Shown here one piece after another: positions 1 through 8,485 of a stretch of 51,700 nt of DNA. This DNA is from Clostridia bacterium (lineage in GTDB: Bacteria > Bacillota > Clostridia > Christensenellales > Christensenellaceae): contig JAAUYQ010000071.1 in assembly GCA_014805015.1 (NCBI GenBank), positions 1 to 51,700 on the forward strand. The letters run 5' to 3'. The notes under the pieces were generated by a model. The model saw only the letters and a program-made list of their open reading frames with translations. It was not told the DNA's origin and searched no databases. Every line of letters starts with the position of its first letter. The stretch's first letter is position 1. The translations under genes and the position numbers were made by a program.

Positions 1-183
1 GAACCGTCGATTCCCTATGGTCCGTTTCTCGAATCATTGTTTGAAGTTCCTCAAAAACTGAACTTCGATATCTTTGATCCCGTTCGCGAAGCCGTTCATT
101 ATGACAGCGCCACGCAGCACCTGATTCATCTTTTGGGCACAGGCGGACAGCTCTTTGGTCGGCAGGGTATACGCGCTGCATAA
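1..183 (+). CDS. Partial unrecognised protein, C-terminal 60 residues
   Basis: A reading frame is open from the left edge and ends at TAA 181-183, giving about 60 residues that include PYGPFLESLFEVPQ and FDPVREAVHYD. I recognise no family. The base composition is less GC-rich than the genes that follow. The minus strand is also open through much of this stretch, so the coding strand is uncertain; the plus-strand peptide looks more protein-like. It could be the end of a normal gene or a mobile-element remnant. Confidence 0.3.
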   Translation, partial: EPSIPYGPFLESLFEVPQKLNFDIFDPVREAVHYDSATQHLIHLLGTGGQLFGRQGIRAA

Positions 184-252
184 ATGTTACGTCAAACATT
201 TCAAGCAGAAAGTCCACACGAAGTCCCCGCGGCCGCCGTCCAGGGCCGTCCA

Positions 253-280
253 TTGACAGACCGGCAACCGATGTTATGAT
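253..280 (+). promoter_or_regulatory. Sigma-70-type promoter of the FMN riboswitch-ribU unit
   Basis: A perfect -35 TTGACA (253-258) is followed, after a 16-bp spacer, by TATGAT (275-280). The predicted start, near 286, coincides with the 5' edge of the riboswitch, which supports the call. Confidence 0.72.
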
Positions 281-281
281 T

Positions 282-402
282 GTCTCTGAAAGTTCTTCGG
301 GGAAGGTGAAATTCCTTACCGGCAGTAGAGCCTGCGAGCGCCTATGCGGCGCAGATGCGGTGAGATTCCGCAGCCGACAGTAAAAGTCTGGATGGGAGAA
401 GA
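282..402 (+). promoter_or_regulatory. FMN riboswitch (RFN element)
   Basis: The conserved blocks of the RFN element appear in order: GGTGAAATTCCTTACCGGC near 305-322, AGCCTGCGAGCG near 329-340, the second GGTGAGATTCCGCAGCCGAC block near 359-378, then AGTCTGGATGGGAGAAG at 385-401. This aptamer binds flavin mononucleotide and, in Bacillota, normally represses riboflavin synthesis or uptake genes. It is followed directly by an intrinsic terminator and the riboflavin-uptake gene. Confidence 0.94.
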
Positions 403-423
403 TTTAATATTCCTTGCGTGATC

Positions 424-452
424 CCCGGAGTTTTTGTCTGGGTCTTTTTTTT
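424..452 (+). terminator. Riboswitch-controlled intrinsic terminator
   Basis: CCCGGA (424-429) pairs with TCTGGG (437-442, one G-T pair) around a 7-nt loop and is followed by a run of T to 452. The run ends against the ribU Shine-Dalgarno GGAGG (453-457). The position suits transcription attenuation by the upstream aptamer: FMN bound, terminator formed, ribU off. The competing antiterminator was not worked out. Confidence 0.68.
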
Positions 453-463
453 GGAGGCAAATT

Positions 464-1009
464 GTGAAAGACAGAAAACTCACGAAGATGGTGCAGATGG
501 CCGTCCTATCTGCTCTGGCGTTCATCCTGATCCTGCTGATCCGGTTCCCGATTTTTCCGGCGACGCCGTATCTCGTTTACGACCCCGGGGATATTCCGCT
601 GCTCATCGGCGCTTTTATGTTTGGACCCGTCTCCGGCATCATCATGGCTGCAGTTGTCAGCGCTCTGCAGGCGCTGTTTCTGTCCGGAGACGGCATTGTC
701 GGGTTCGCGATGCACCTCATGGCCTCGGGAGCCCTGGTCGGTGTGGCCGGCCTGATCTACCGGCGCTTTCATACGCGGCGGGGCGCACTTGCAGCGCTGA
801 TCTGCGGCACGGTCGCGATGGGCCTGGTGATGATTCCGGCTAACCTTATCTTTACAGTGCACGCCTACGGCGTTCCCTATGAGACCGTTATGGCAACCAT
901 GCCGTTCACCGTTGGGTTCAATCTGTTGAAGGCCGGCATCAACTCCGTCGTCGTCTTCCTGATCTACAAGCCGCTCTCCCGCTATCTGCGCCCGCAGCAC
1001 AGCCGGTGA
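464..1009 (+). CDS. ribU: Riboflavin ECF transporter S component RibU
   Basis: This 181-residue, very hydrophobic protein has about six membrane spans. It should be the substrate-binding S component that works with a shared energising module (EcfA, EcfA', EcfT) to import riboflavin; that module is not in this window. Family features include the N-terminal KMVQMAVLSALAFIL segment and RFPIFPA...YLVYDPGDIPLLI, typical of RibU, and GPVSGI in the next span. The GTG at 464 is chosen because GGAGG lies 6 nt upstream; an earlier in-frame TTG at 434 falls inside the terminator. The FMN riboswitch just upstream independently supports riboflavin as substrate. Confidence 0.92.
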   Translation: MKDRKLTKMVQMAVLSALAFILILLIRFPIFPATPYLVYDPGDIPLLIGAFMFGPVSGIIMAAVVSALQALFLSGDGIVGFAMHLMASGALVGVAGLIYRRFHTRRGALAALICGTVAMGLVMIPANLIFTVHAYGVPYETVMATMPFTVGFNLLKAGINSVVVFLIYKPLSRYLRPQHSR

Positions 1010-1015
1010 TGTGTC

Positions 1016-1044
1016 TTGTCACGCACGGCAAGAAGGCCTATAAT
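1016..1044 (+). promoter_or_regulatory. Promoter of the tsaE-SEC-C operon
   Basis: TTGTCA (1016-1021), a 17-bp spacer and a perfect TATAAT (1039-1044) lie 48 bp before the tsaE start. The -35 box begins just after the ribU stop. Confidence 0.78.
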
Positions 1045-1092
1045 TTGTATGCCGGCTGAAGCCGGTACAAATAAGCAGCAGGGGGGCATCCG

Positions 1093-1518
1093 GTGGTCTA
1101 TACGACGAACTCAGCGGAGGAAACAGAACGCTTGGCCGCTGAACTGGCCGCGAAACTGGATGCAGGTGACTTTGTGGCCCTGCGCGGTGATCTCGGTGCC
1201 GGCAAGACGGCTTTTGCCCGCGGCCTGGCCCGCGGCCTCGGCGTGAGGCGGACTGTCCTCAGTCCGTCATTCACTCTGATGCGCATGTACACAGAGGGAC
1301 GCCTGCCCCTGTACCATTTTGATATGTACCGGCTCAGTGGACCGGAAGATCTCGCAGAGATCGGTTTTGATGAATATGCGGAAGGCGACGGCGTCTGCGT
1401 GGCTGAATGGGCAGAGCGCGCCGGAGCGGCGCTGCCTCAGCGCTACCTGGATATATATATTGAGGGAAGTGCTGACCTGCCCCGCCGCATCACGGTGAGC
1501 GAGGCAGGCGAAGGATGA
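1093..1518 (+). CDS. tsaE: tRNA threonylcarbamoyladenosine biosynthesis ATPase TsaE
   Basis: TsaE is the ATPase that, with TsaB and TsaD, transfers threonylcarbamoyl to adenosine 37 of ANN-decoding tRNAs in the cytoplasm. The 141 residues match the family length. The Walker A motif GDLGAGKT is at residues 32-39, SPSFTLM at 57-63, and VAEWAER at 103-109 near the C-terminus. The start is GTG 1093 with a GCAGGGGGG ribosome site just upstream. The stop overlaps the next gene's start (ATGA at 1515-1518). tsaB lies two genes downstream, the usual grouping; tsaD is not in the window. Confidence 0.95.
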   Translation: MVYTTNSAEETERLAAELAAKLDAGDFVALRGDLGAGKTAFARGLARGLGVRRTVLSPSFTLMRMYTEGRLPLYHFDMYRLSGPEDLAEIGFDEYAEGDGVCVAEWAERAGAALPQRYLDIYIEGSADLPRRITVSEAGEG

Positions 1519-2036
1519 TGGAGTTTATAAGGTGCAAGCGCGCGCAGCAGCGCGAGGTGGAAGACCTGTACGAAGGCGCCGTTTCATCGCTGCTTGCCGG
1601 GACAAACTGGCCGCAGTGGTCTTCGGACTATCCGCGCAGCGCGGTGGCAGCTGCCATTCGGAGCGGCGAGCAGTATGCGGCCCTGGATGATACGGGGCAG
1701 ATTGTCGGTGCGGTCATGCTCGGGGAAGACCCCGGGGCAGACTACAGCCTGGGGAGCTGGCAGCGGGACCTTAGAAGCGGTGAGTTTCTGGCAGTGCATG
1801 CGCTGGCAGCCGCGGGCGAGGCACGCGGGCGCGGGATCGGCCGCTTTCTGCTGGAAGGCTGCATCGAGGAAGCCAGAAGCGGCGGCTACCGGGCTGTGCG
1901 GCTCGACATTGTGCCGGAGAACGAGCCGGCACGCAGGCTCTACACCGGGCGGGGCTTTCAGCCGGCCGGTATGGCAGATCTCAGGAGAGGACTGCCGCAG
2001 GTGCCCCTGTGGGAGCTGTTTGAATATAATCTGTAG
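1515..2036 (+). CDS. GNAT-family N-acetyltransferase
   Basis: A 173-residue acetyl-CoA-dependent acetyltransferase. The acetyl-CoA site shows as EARGRGIGRFLLEGCIEEA, followed by a strand (AVRLDIVPENEPARRLY) and GRGFQPAG, the normal GNAT C-terminal order. The FLAVHALAAAGEARGRGIG arrangement resembles acetyltransferases that act on small molecules or protein N-termini, but the substrate cannot be read. It overlaps tsaE by 4 bp and is probably translationally coupled. Its insertion between tsaE and tsaB is not part of the usual tsaE-tsaB-rimI order. Confidence 0.85.
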   Translation: MMEFIRCKRAQQREVEDLYEGAVSSLLAGTNWPQWSSDYPRSAVAAAIRSGEQYAALDDTGQIVGAVMLGEDPGADYSLGSWQRDLRSGEFLAVHALAAAGEARGRGIGRFLLEGCIEEARSGGYRAVRLDIVPENEPARRLYTGRGFQPAGMADLRRGLPQVPLWELFEYNL

Positions 2037-2080
2037 GTATCAGAAAGGAGCGGCAGGCGTCCGCGGTGCGGGCTGAATTT

Positions 2081-2761
2081 ATGAAAGTCTTGGCGATGGA
2101 CACGACGGGGGAACCGGTGAGCTGTGCGCTCGCTGATGCCCGTCATCTCATTGGGGAACTCTACCTGCACGTGCGCCAGAAGCACTCAGTCACGCTGATG
2201 CCGGCGGTGGATGACATTCTCAAGCTGGCTGGCATTGAGGCGTCGGACCTTGATGCGATCGGCGTCGTGCGCGGACCGGGCTCTTTCACCGGCGTGCGCA
2301 TCGGTGTCGCGACGGCGGCCGGCATGGCCTATGGTCTCGGCATTCCGGTGTGGTCTGTTTCCACCCTTGATGCGCTCATTGCCGGCACGCATGACCGGGC
2401 AGCCGTCTGCGCGCTGCTTGATGCGCGGCGCGAGGAAGTCTATGCGAAAGCTGTGAGTGGAGAGGAAGTCCTGGTGGAGGAGGAGGCCGGGCCGCTTGCC
2501 GACGTCCTTGAGGCCGTCAGGGATATCCCGCACATGCTTTTCACCGGAGACGGTGCTGTCCGGTACCGCGAGGAAATCAGAAACGCAATGCCCGATGCCA
2601 GGTTCATGCCGGAAGAGCTGAGCCGCTGCCGGGCTTCTTTTGTTTTCAGCGCGATTGCCCGGGGCCTGGCTGTAAAGGAGACATTTGACACGCTTGAAGC
2701 GGTCTACATCCGGCCTTCACAGGCCGAGCGGGTGCACGGGAGCCCGGACACATGTCCATGA
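2081..2761 (+). CDS. tsaB: tRNA threonylcarbamoyladenosine biosynthesis protein TsaB
   Basis: TsaB is the inactive TsaD paralogue that scaffolds the t6A-forming complex. It begins MKVLAMDTTGEPVSCALAD, the standard ASKHA-fold start, and carries GPGSFTGVRIG at residues 65-75, the family signature. Its 226 residues are normal. ATG 2081 is preferred from the family N-terminus, although the better ribosome site (AAAGGAG, 2044-2050) lies nearer an in-frame GTG at 2066, which would add five residues. The C-terminus overlaps rimI by 10 bp. Confidence 0.94.
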   Translation: MKVLAMDTTGEPVSCALADARHLIGELYLHVRQKHSVTLMPAVDDILKLAGIEASDLDAIGVVRGPGSFTGVRIGVATAAGMAYGLGIPVWSVSTLDALIAGTHDRAAVCALLDARREEVYAKAVSGEEVLVEEEAGPLADVLEAVRDIPHMLFTGDGAVRYREEIRNAMPDARFMPEELSRCRASFVFSAIARGLAVKETFDTLEAVYIRPSQAERVHGSPDTCP

Positions 2762-3207
2762 TGCAGGTGCGGCCGGCGAGACTGCAGGACCTCGATGCCA
2801 TCTACAGCTGCGAGCAGGAATGCTTTGAGGATCCGTGGTCGTTCGCTTCGCTGTATGACGACATCTGCGAGACCCCGGCAGCTGTCTATCTGGTCGGTGA
2901 AGTGGATGGCGAAATCGCCGGCTATGCCGGCACGCACATCGTCATCGACGAAAGTCATGTCACGAACCTCTGCATCCGGCCGGCCTACCGCGGCCGCGGC
3001 TTCGGACGGACGCTGATGGAAGCCCTGATGGAAGCTTCCCGCAGGGAAGGGGCCGAGGCCGTGACGCTTGAGGTACGGGTCTCGAACCGGCCCGCCCTGC
3101 GCCTTTACCTCTCGCTGGGCTTTACGATTGCCGGCATCCGCCGCAACTACTACAACGGCCCGGAAGATGCCTACGTCATGTGGTACGGTGAAGGCCCGCT
3201 GCCGTAA
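2752..3207 (+). CDS. rimI: Ribosomal protein S18-alanine N-acetyltransferase RimI
   Basis: RimI acetylates the N-terminal alanine of ribosomal protein S18. This 151-residue GNAT protein has VTNLCIRPAYRGRGFG at residues 70-85 (acetyl-CoA loop RGRGFG) and RVSNRPALRLYLSLGF followed by GIRRNYYNGPEDAYVMWY, the typical RimI ending. ATG codons at 2752, 2758 and 2761 are possible starts. It overlaps tsaB by 10 bp; tsaB-rimI adjacency is the common bacterial arrangement. Confidence 0.92.
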   Translation: MSMMQVRPARLQDLDAIYSCEQECFEDPWSFASLYDDICETPAAVYLVGEVDGEIAGYAGTHIVIDESHVTNLCIRPAYRGRGFGRTLMEALMEASRREGAEAVTLEVRVSNRPALRLYLSLGFTIAGIRRNYYNGPEDAYVMWYGEGPLP

Positions 3208-3227
3208 GCTAAGGAGACACCGCCCAA

Positions 3228-4010
3228 ATGATGTACTCGGACTACTACGCGCTCTCGTCGTGTGCGATCGGCGTGGTTTTCATTCCGTTCATGGTCGTCT
3301 GCCTGCTGCGCTACGGACTGATTCTGCAGGCATTCAATTACAGCAGCCGCACGTATTTTGTCTGGCTGCGCTGTTCGTTTGCCTTCAGTGTGCTGCCGCT
3401 GGCCGGGGTGTGCGGAATTGCTCTGCTCTGGCAGCTGGTGCTTGGCACCTATCTTACGCACACGGCGGCCACTGAGCTGATGATTATTCTCGGATATGCC
3501 GGCCTGATGCTGCTTGGCATTGCTGCGGTGTGCGCGGGGTTCGGACGCTTCTGCCGCCGCCTCGGCATTGCCGGCAGCACGGTGCCGCGCATCGAGGACA
3601 GAAGGCTCGTCATTCTTTTTCTCGCTTCTTCCCTGGCAGCCGGGGTGCTGATCCTGCTGCTCAATCTGGAGCTGTGGCAGCTCTTGATCTACTTTGTGCC
3701 GCTGCTCACTCCGTTTCTGGTGCCGCTTGTGAATGCTTTCTTCCGGCCCTATCCGGGTGCCGTGGTGTCCGGCGTCGGATTCGATGAGGAACCGCTGGGG
3801 AAGGTCGTGGAAGAGGCCATGCAGATTGACCGGGAGCCGGCGCCGCCGGTGACGCGGCGGGCACTGCAGGAAGAGAGCGTGTCGCAGGACACCCGGCTGT
3901 ATCACAGAACGCCGGCTGCGGCAGGACCGGAAACAGACATACAAAGGACAGGAGGGCAGGAAAAGCCGCATGGAGAAGATCAGGATGACCACCCCGCTGG
4001 TGGAGATTGA
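3228..4010 (+). CDS. Uncharacterised integral membrane protein
   Basis: A 260-residue protein of no family I recognise. Residues about 10-32, 46-70, 80-105 and 125-170 are hydrophobic, suggesting four to five membrane spans. The last ~75 residues are hydrophilic and probably cytoplasmic ([18 protein letters not shown] and beyond). AAGGAG lies 12 nt before ATG 3228, with a second ATG immediately after. The final 41 bp overlap the isocitrate dehydrogenase start in another frame, so the C-terminal residues are constrained by that gene. It is co-transcribed with the t6A genes, but no functional link is visible. Confidence 0.7.
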   Translation: MMYSDYYALSSCAIGVVFIPFMVVCLLRYGLILQAFNYSSRTYFVWLRCSFAFSVLPLAGVCGIALLWQLVLGTYLTHTAATELMIILGYAGLMLLGIAAVCAGFGRFCRRLGIAGSTVPRIEDRRLVILFLASSLAAGVLILLLNLELWQLLIYFVPLLTPFLVPLVNAFFRPYPGAVVSGVGFDEEPLGKVVEEAMQIDREPAPPVTRRALQEESVSQDTRLYHRTPAAAGPETDIQRTGGQEKPHGEDQDDHPAGGD

Positions 4011-5184
4011 CGGGGATGAGATGACCCGCGTGATTTGGGCCATGATCAAGGAGGAGCTGCTGGAGCCGTTCATCGATCTCAAGCTCGATTACTTTGATCT
4101 TGGACTGAGAGAACGCGACCGCACCCGCGACCAGGTAACCGTGGAGGCCGCCGAAGCCATTCTGAAATACGGCGTCGGCGTCAAGTGCGCCACCATTACG
4201 CCGAACCAGCAGCGAGTGGAAGAATACGGCCTTGCGGAGATGTACAAGAGCCCGAACGGCACGATCCGCGCTATTCTCGACGGGACCGTTTTCCGGGAGC
4301 CGATCCTGGTGAAGGGGATTGAGCCCTATGTGCGCACCTGGAAAAAACCGATTATCATTGCCCGTCATGCCTATGGGGATGTCTACAAGGACACAGAATC
4401 CCTTGTGCCCGTGGGTGATACGGTTTACCTGACGCTCACCGGCGGCGAGGACAGGCAGCTTGAGGTTTTTCAGTTTGAGGGCAGTGCCGGCATCGCCGAA
4501 TGTATGTTCAACACGGACAAGAGTATCTCGAGCTTTGCCCACAGCTGCTTTAACTATGCCCTGGATCAGAAGCAGGATCTGTGGTTTGCGACCAAGGATA
4601 CTGTCTCCAAAATCTATGACGGCCGCTTCAAGGACATTTTTGCGGAGATCTACGAGAGGGAATACAGGGAGCGCTTCGAGGCTGCCGGCATTGAGTATTT
4701 CTACACGCTCATTGATGACGCGGTGGCCCGCGTCATCCGCAGCGAGGGCGGCTTCATCTGGGCCTGCAAGAATTATGATGGCGATGTGATGAGTGACATG
4801 GTCGCCACCGCGTTCGGCAGTCTGGCGATGATGACGAGCGTGCTCGTCTCGCCCGGCGGGCAGTATGAATACGAGGCGGCGCACGGCACGGTGACCCGCC
4901 ACTACTACCGCCACCAGGCCGGGGAGGAGACATCCACCAACTCGATTGCCACGATCTTTGCCTGGGGCGGAGCGCTGAAAAAGCGCGGAGAGCTCGACCA
5001 CAACGAGCGGCTGGTGCATTTTGCCGAGATGCTTGAGAAGGCTTCCATTGACACGATTGAGTCCGGCATCATGACCAAGGACCTGGCGCTGCTTTCCACT
5101 CTGCCGGACAAGAAAGTCGTGAACACGAAGGAATTCATTGTGGCGATCCGCCGCACGCTTGAGAAGCTTCTGGAGGTCAGATGA
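3970..5184 (+). CDS. icd: NADP-dependent isocitrate dehydrogenase, eukaryote-like type II
   Basis: It oxidatively decarboxylates isocitrate to 2-oxoglutarate with NADP+, supplying glutamate carbon and NADPH. The 404-residue protein matches the homodimeric IDH1/IDH2-like subfamily rather than the E. coli Icd type. It has [15 protein letters not shown] at the N-terminus, KSPNGTIR at 93-100, and arginines 100, 109 and 132 in the substrate pocket; the HAYGD after Arg132 matches human IDH1. [11 protein letters not shown] and [16 protein letters not shown] follow near residues 305-335. It overlaps the preceding gene by 41 bp and the next by 4 bp. No other TCA-cycle gene is present. Confidence 0.95.
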   Translation: MEKIRMTTPLVEIDGDEMTRVIWAMIKEELLEPFIDLKLDYFDLGLRERDRTRDQVTVEAAEAILKYGVGVKCATITPNQQRVEEYGLAEMYKSPNGTIRAILDGTVFREPILVKGIEPYVRTWKKPIIIARHAYGDVYKDTESLVPVGDTVYLTLTGGEDRQLEVFQFEGSAGIAECMFNTDKSISSFAHSCFNYALDQKQDLWFATKDTVSKIYDGRFKDIFAEIYEREYRERFEAAGIEYFYTLIDDAVARVIRSEGGFIWACKNYDGDVMSDMVATAFGSLAMMTSVLVSPGGQYEYEAAHGTVTRHYYRHQAGEETSTNSIATIFAWGGALKKRGELDHNERLVHFAEMLEKASIDTIESGIMTKDLALLSTLPDKKVVNTKEFIVAIRRTLEKLLEVR

Positions 5185-5717
5185 GTAAGGTATACAAGAC
5201 CTGGGTAGAGTGGGGAAATTCATGGCCGACCGAGCAGGAGCGGCAGGCCTTCTATGATGCATACTGGGCCCAGGAAGCGGAAGTCTATGCTGTGCTCCTG
5301 CAGGAACTGATCGACAGCGGCGAGCCATTCCGCGGCAGCGAACAGGAAATGGCGGAACATTACGGGATGAAACCCGAAACGTTCGCGGCCTTCCTCGACG
5401 GCATCAATGAGAGTCTCAAAGAGCCGGTAGACCTCGATGAACTGGAAGAGACGACCGAGATAAGCTGGGAAATCGTACCCGAGAAGCTCTACTATAATAT
5501 GGTCGCGGCCAAGGCGCACTGGCTCTACGACCTGCCGCAGTGGGACTCGCTTTTGAGCAGCGAGGAGCGCCGGCACCTTATGTTTCAGTGCCGCCAGGAC
5601 CAGCAGGTGCACGTGGACAAGCGGCCGGGCCGCAACGATCCATGCCCGTGCGGCAGCGGCAAAAAATACAAAAAGTGCTGCATGCGCAAAGATGAGCAGG
5701 CGCAGCAGGCCGGCTAG
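5181..5717 (+). CDS. SEC-C motif protein of unknown role
   Basis: A 178-residue acidic protein ending in a SEC-C zinc-binding motif, [18 protein letters not shown] at about residues 150-167, in which three Cys-containing positions and a final CC bind zinc. In SecA the same motif contacts SecB and ribosomes; many small proteins carry it with no defined job. The N-terminal ~145 residues are probably helical and not recognised. ATG 5181 overlaps the icd stop (ATGA), so translation is likely coupled. It is the last gene before a strong terminator. Confidence 0.82.
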   Translation: MSKVYKTWVEWGNSWPTEQERQAFYDAYWAQEAEVYAVLLQELIDSGEPFRGSEQEMAEHYGMKPETFAAFLDGINESLKEPVDLDELEETTEISWEIVPEKLYYNMVAAKAHWLYDLPQWDSLLSSEERRHLMFQCRQDQQVHVDKRPGRNDPCPCGSGKKYKKCCMRKDEQAQQAG

Positions 5718-5725
5718 GCAAAGCA

Positions 5726-5772
5726 AAGGCCGGGGGAGCGGATCCGGAGGACCGCTGCCCCGGCCTTTTTTT
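5726..5772 (+). terminator. Intrinsic terminator of the tsaE-SEC-C operon
   Basis: AAGGCCGGGG (5726-5735) pairs perfectly with CCCCGGCCTT (5758-5767); an inner AGCGG/CCGCT stem extends it. A T run follows to 5772. It separates this operon from the convergent gene at 5781-6320. Confidence 0.92.
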
Positions 5773-5780
5773 ATCCGCCG

Positions 5781-6320
5781 TCAGTCACCGCGCACATCGG
5801 CCGTGATCCGGCGGCCGCCGCCCGGCAGGCGGCTTCGCAGCACGTAGAGAAAAATGGGAATCAGAAAGGCGAACACAATCGAGAGGATCAGCAGAACTGC
5901 CGGCGAGCGGGCGAGGCTCCTGTATACCCAGCTGAGGGCAATATAGGCAAAAACGACCGCTGCTGCTGCCAGGCCCACGGCCCCCGCAGCCAGGGCCGGC
6001 GCGGCCGGCGTATCTGCCATGGCACTCACCCACAGCGCAAGAGCCCCGCCGCCAAAAGCCGGGCAGAGCGCTGCATACAGATGGGTGCCGCGCTGATCAT
6101 CGGCGCAGGCCCCAAGGACGTACAGGCTGCCGATGGGGACCCAGGAAAGCCAGGGGAGCCTGACATGCCGGCCGCGGGCCACTCCGCCCAGGCCAAGTGC
6201 ATAGAGAATATAGAGAAAGATGCCGGCCGCGGCCAGCACAACACCCACCGTCGCAATAAGGCGCATGCCCGGGATGCGCCAGATCAGCGAACGGATGAGG
6301 GAGGTGATGATCAGGCTCAT
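5781..6320 (-). CDS. Uncharacterised four-helix membrane protein
   Basis: A 179-residue hydrophobic protein with likely membrane spans near residues 18-42, 55-72, 88-125 and 138-160, and a short basic C-terminus ([11 protein letters not shown]). No family is recognised. It starts 9 bp after the stop of the upstream minus-strand gene, so the two form an operon convergent with the SEC-C gene. Its stop is close to the shared terminator hairpin. Confidence 0.62.
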   Translation of the reverse strand: MSLIITSLIRSLIWRIPGMRLIATVGVVLAAAGIFLYILYALGLGGVARGRHVRLPWLSWVPIGSLYVLGACADDQRGTHLYAALCPAFGGGALALWVSAMADTPAAPALAAGAVGLAAAAVVFAYIALSWVYRSLARSPAVLLILSIVFAFLIPIFLYVLRSRLPGGGRRITADVRGD

Positions 6321-6329
6321 GCAGGCGCC

Positions 6330-6665
6330 TCAGCCAGTGACGACCGACCAGCCCTCCGTTTCGTCCCAGCGCAGCGGCATGCCGTCCAGTTCCACGCTCC
6401 ACCGGGCCCCGAGCAGTGCCCGCGTGATGTCCGTAAGCCACGTCAGCCAGTACTCGACAAAGCTTTCGGCATCTTCACCGTCCGGTACGTCGAGAGTCGC
6501 CGCGTAGATGGGGCCGCCGTCCTCCAGGTAGGTGTGCGGTCCTGCGTACTGCTCATTTTTTTCATAATCCCGCCAGTATGCCTGGGTCATGTCCGTGAAA
6601 TATGCCACTTCGGTCATCGTCATGGGCTTGTCACGGTAGGCGAGCACTTTGAGTTCTTTTGCCAT
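6330..6665 (-). CDS. Small hypothetical protein
   Basis: A soluble, acidic 111-residue protein beginning MAKELKVLAYRDKPMTMTEVAYFTDMTQ, with many aromatic residues (YWRDYEKNEQY, VEYWLTWLTDITRALLG). I do not recognise it. An AAGGAGA ribosome site lies about 9 nt before the ATG at 6665, which supports the start. It is divergent from malQ and heads a two-gene unit with the membrane protein downstream; nothing in either sequence reveals the function. Confidence 0.6.
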   Translation of the reverse strand: MAKELKVLAYRDKPMTMTEVAYFTDMTQAYWRDYEKNEQYAGPHTYLEDGGPIYAATLDVPDGEDAESFVEYWLTWLTDITRALLGARWSVELDGMPLRWDETEGWSVVTG

Positions 6666-6776
6666 AAAAATCAGTCTCCTTCGCCGCTGTTTTTTCTATA
6701 TTTAACCGTTTCGGGCCGCCGGTACGCCAGGATTGCCGGGCAGCATCATCTTGCCGTATGTACTGCAAAATAGCGG

Positions 6777-6805
6777 TGGCCTGCATTCTGTGTTTGGCAT
6801 ATAAT
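6777..6805 (+). promoter_or_regulatory. Probable promoter of the malQ-pgi-glg operon
   Basis: A perfect TATAAT (6800-6805) lies 35 bp before malQ. With a 17-bp spacer the -35 would be TGGCCT (6777-6782), which is weak, so an activator may be involved. No catabolite-repression site was recognised nearby. Confidence 0.55.
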
Positions 6806-6839
6806 GGACGCAGAAAATAATCTTGACGGAGGCAGTCAT

Positions 6840-8432
6840 ATGCGAAGAGGCAGCGGCGTTTTACTCCATATCTCATCTCTTCCGGGTCGATTCGGCGTCG
6901 GGACGCTCGGGAAACCGGCCTACGATTTTGTGGACCAGCTCCATGAAGCCGAGCAGATCTACTGGCAGATCCTGCCGTGCACGCCTCCTGGCTACGGGGA
7001 CAGTCCATATCAGTCGACAAGTGCCTTTGCCGGGAATCCGGCGTTCATTGACCTGGATCTGCTGATTGAGGAAGGCCTGCTTGAGGAATCCGACCTCAAG
7101 GACATTCCGAAGCCGGCCAAGGCGGATGCGGCGGACTACGCCCTGGAACAGAAGTACCGGCCGCCGCTGCTCCTGAAGGCGTACAAGCGCGGCGCTGAAA
7201 AGTATGCGGCAGATTTTCACCGCTTCAAGCAAGACAACGGGGACTGGCTTTTTGACTATTCCCTGTTTGAGGCTTTCCGGACACACTTCGGCGAAGTGAG
7301 CTGGAAAGAGTGGCCGGAAGAGATCCGCAGGCGCGATCCGGAAGCCGAGATGCGGCTCATTTTCGAGCTCACGGACGAGATTGACGCCGTGCAGTTCACG
7401 CAGTTCCTGTTCTTTGATCAGTGGCGCCGGCTGCGCGAATATGCCAATCAGCACGATGTGCATATCATCGGCGACATTCCGCTGTACGTTTCCCCCGATT
7501 CCGTGGAAGCCTGGGCCTATCCCTACCTGTTCCGCAGCGACCATGCGATTGCGGGCACGCCGCCGGACGCGTTCTCCGCGGACGGGCAGAACTGGGGCAA
7601 TCCGATCTACGACTGGCACCACATGGCCGAGCACGGCTATGACTGGTGGGTGAAGCGCATGCGCCACAACATGATGGAGTATGACTTCGTCCGCTTCGAC
7701 CATTTCCGCGGCATCGAATCGTACTATGTCATTCCCGAAGGTGCCCCGGCCAAGGACGGTCACTGGGAACAGGGACCGGGCCGCGCCCTGATTGATACGC
7801 TGCGCTACCATCTCGGCGAGCTGCCGATCATTGCCGAGGACCTCGGTTTCCTGACGCAGGGCGTGCACGATCTGCTCGCCTACTGCGGGTTTGCCGGGAC
7901 CAAGGTGCTTCAGTTCGCATTCGACGATCCGAACAGCATTTATCTGCCGCACAATTATCCGCGCAACTGCGTTGTTTACACGGGGACTCACGACAACAAC
8001 ACAACCCGGGGCTGGTACGTCCACGATCTGATTCCGGCCGTCCGCGAACGGGTCGGTGCCTATTTCGGCTCCGTGGATGCGGAGACGATTTCGGACCGCA
8101 TGATCCGCGCGGCGATGATGAGCATCGCCGACGTGGCGATCACGCCTATGCAGGACATTCTCGGCCTGCCGGAATCGGCCCGCATGAATTATCCGTCGAT
8201 TTCACTCGGCAACTGGAAATGGCGGCTCACCGAGGGACAGTTTGATTCCTCGCACATTGAGACGCTGCACCGCATGACGCACGCCTACGGCCGCAACTAC
8301 CGCGCGTGGCCGCAGCCGGATGATCACCCGCTGCAGGAGCAGCAGGCCGATGCCGAAGAGGCCCAGACCGAAGCGCCGGCGGAAGCGAAGAAGACACGGA
8401 GAAAAGCGCCTGCCAAGGCGAAGAAAAGCTGA
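6840..8432 (+). CDS. malQ: 4-alpha-glucanotransferase (amylomaltase, GH77)
   Basis: MalQ disproportionates maltodextrins, moving glucan chains between oligosaccharides and releasing glucose. The 530-residue protein starts MRRGSGVLLHISSLPG, with GGAGG 7 nt before ATG 6840. The GH77 catalytic residues are visible: nucleophile Asp287 in VRFDHFRG, acid/base Glu333 in IIAEDLG, and Asp385 in GTHDNNTTRGW. The enzyme core ends near residue 497. The last ~30 residues form an Ala/Lys/Glu-rich disordered tail ending TRRKAPAKAKKS, not usual for the family and similar in character to the GlgB tail. It is the first gene of the glycogen operon. Confidence 0.95.
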   Translation: MRRGSGVLLHISSLPGRFGVGTLGKPAYDFVDQLHEAEQIYWQILPCTPPGYGDSPYQSTSAFAGNPAFIDLDLLIEEGLLEESDLKDIPKPAKADAADYALEQKYRPPLLLKAYKRGAEKYAADFHRFKQDNGDWLFDYSLFEAFRTHFGEVSWKEWPEEIRRRDPEAEMRLIFELTDEIDAVQFTQFLFFDQWRRLREYANQHDVHIIGDIPLYVSPDSVEAWAYPYLFRSDHAIAGTPPDAFSADGQNWGNPIYDWHHMAEHGYDWWVKRMRHNMMEYDFVRFDHFRGIESYYVIPEGAPAKDGHWEQGPGRALIDTLRYHLGELPIIAEDLGFLTQGVHDLLAYCGFAGTKVLQFAFDDPNSIYLPHNYPRNCVVYTGTHDNNTTRGWYVHDLIPAVRERVGAYFGSVDAETISDRMIRAAMMSIADVAITPMQDILGLPESARMNYPSISLGNWKWRLTEGQFDSSHIETLHRMTHAYGRNYRAWPQPDDHPLQEQQADAEEAQTEAPAEAKKTRRKAPAKAKKS

Positions 8433-8485
8433 CAGACGGTCAGCGGAGAAACTCAGGATTTCTTAAGGAGACTATTGGGTTAGTT

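Noticed and set aside
3706..5328. A 540-residue minus-strand frame across the isocitrate dehydrogenase gene
   Set aside because: The plus strand holds an unmistakable NADP-isocitrate dehydrogenase; the antisense peptide matches nothing and is compositionally abnormal.
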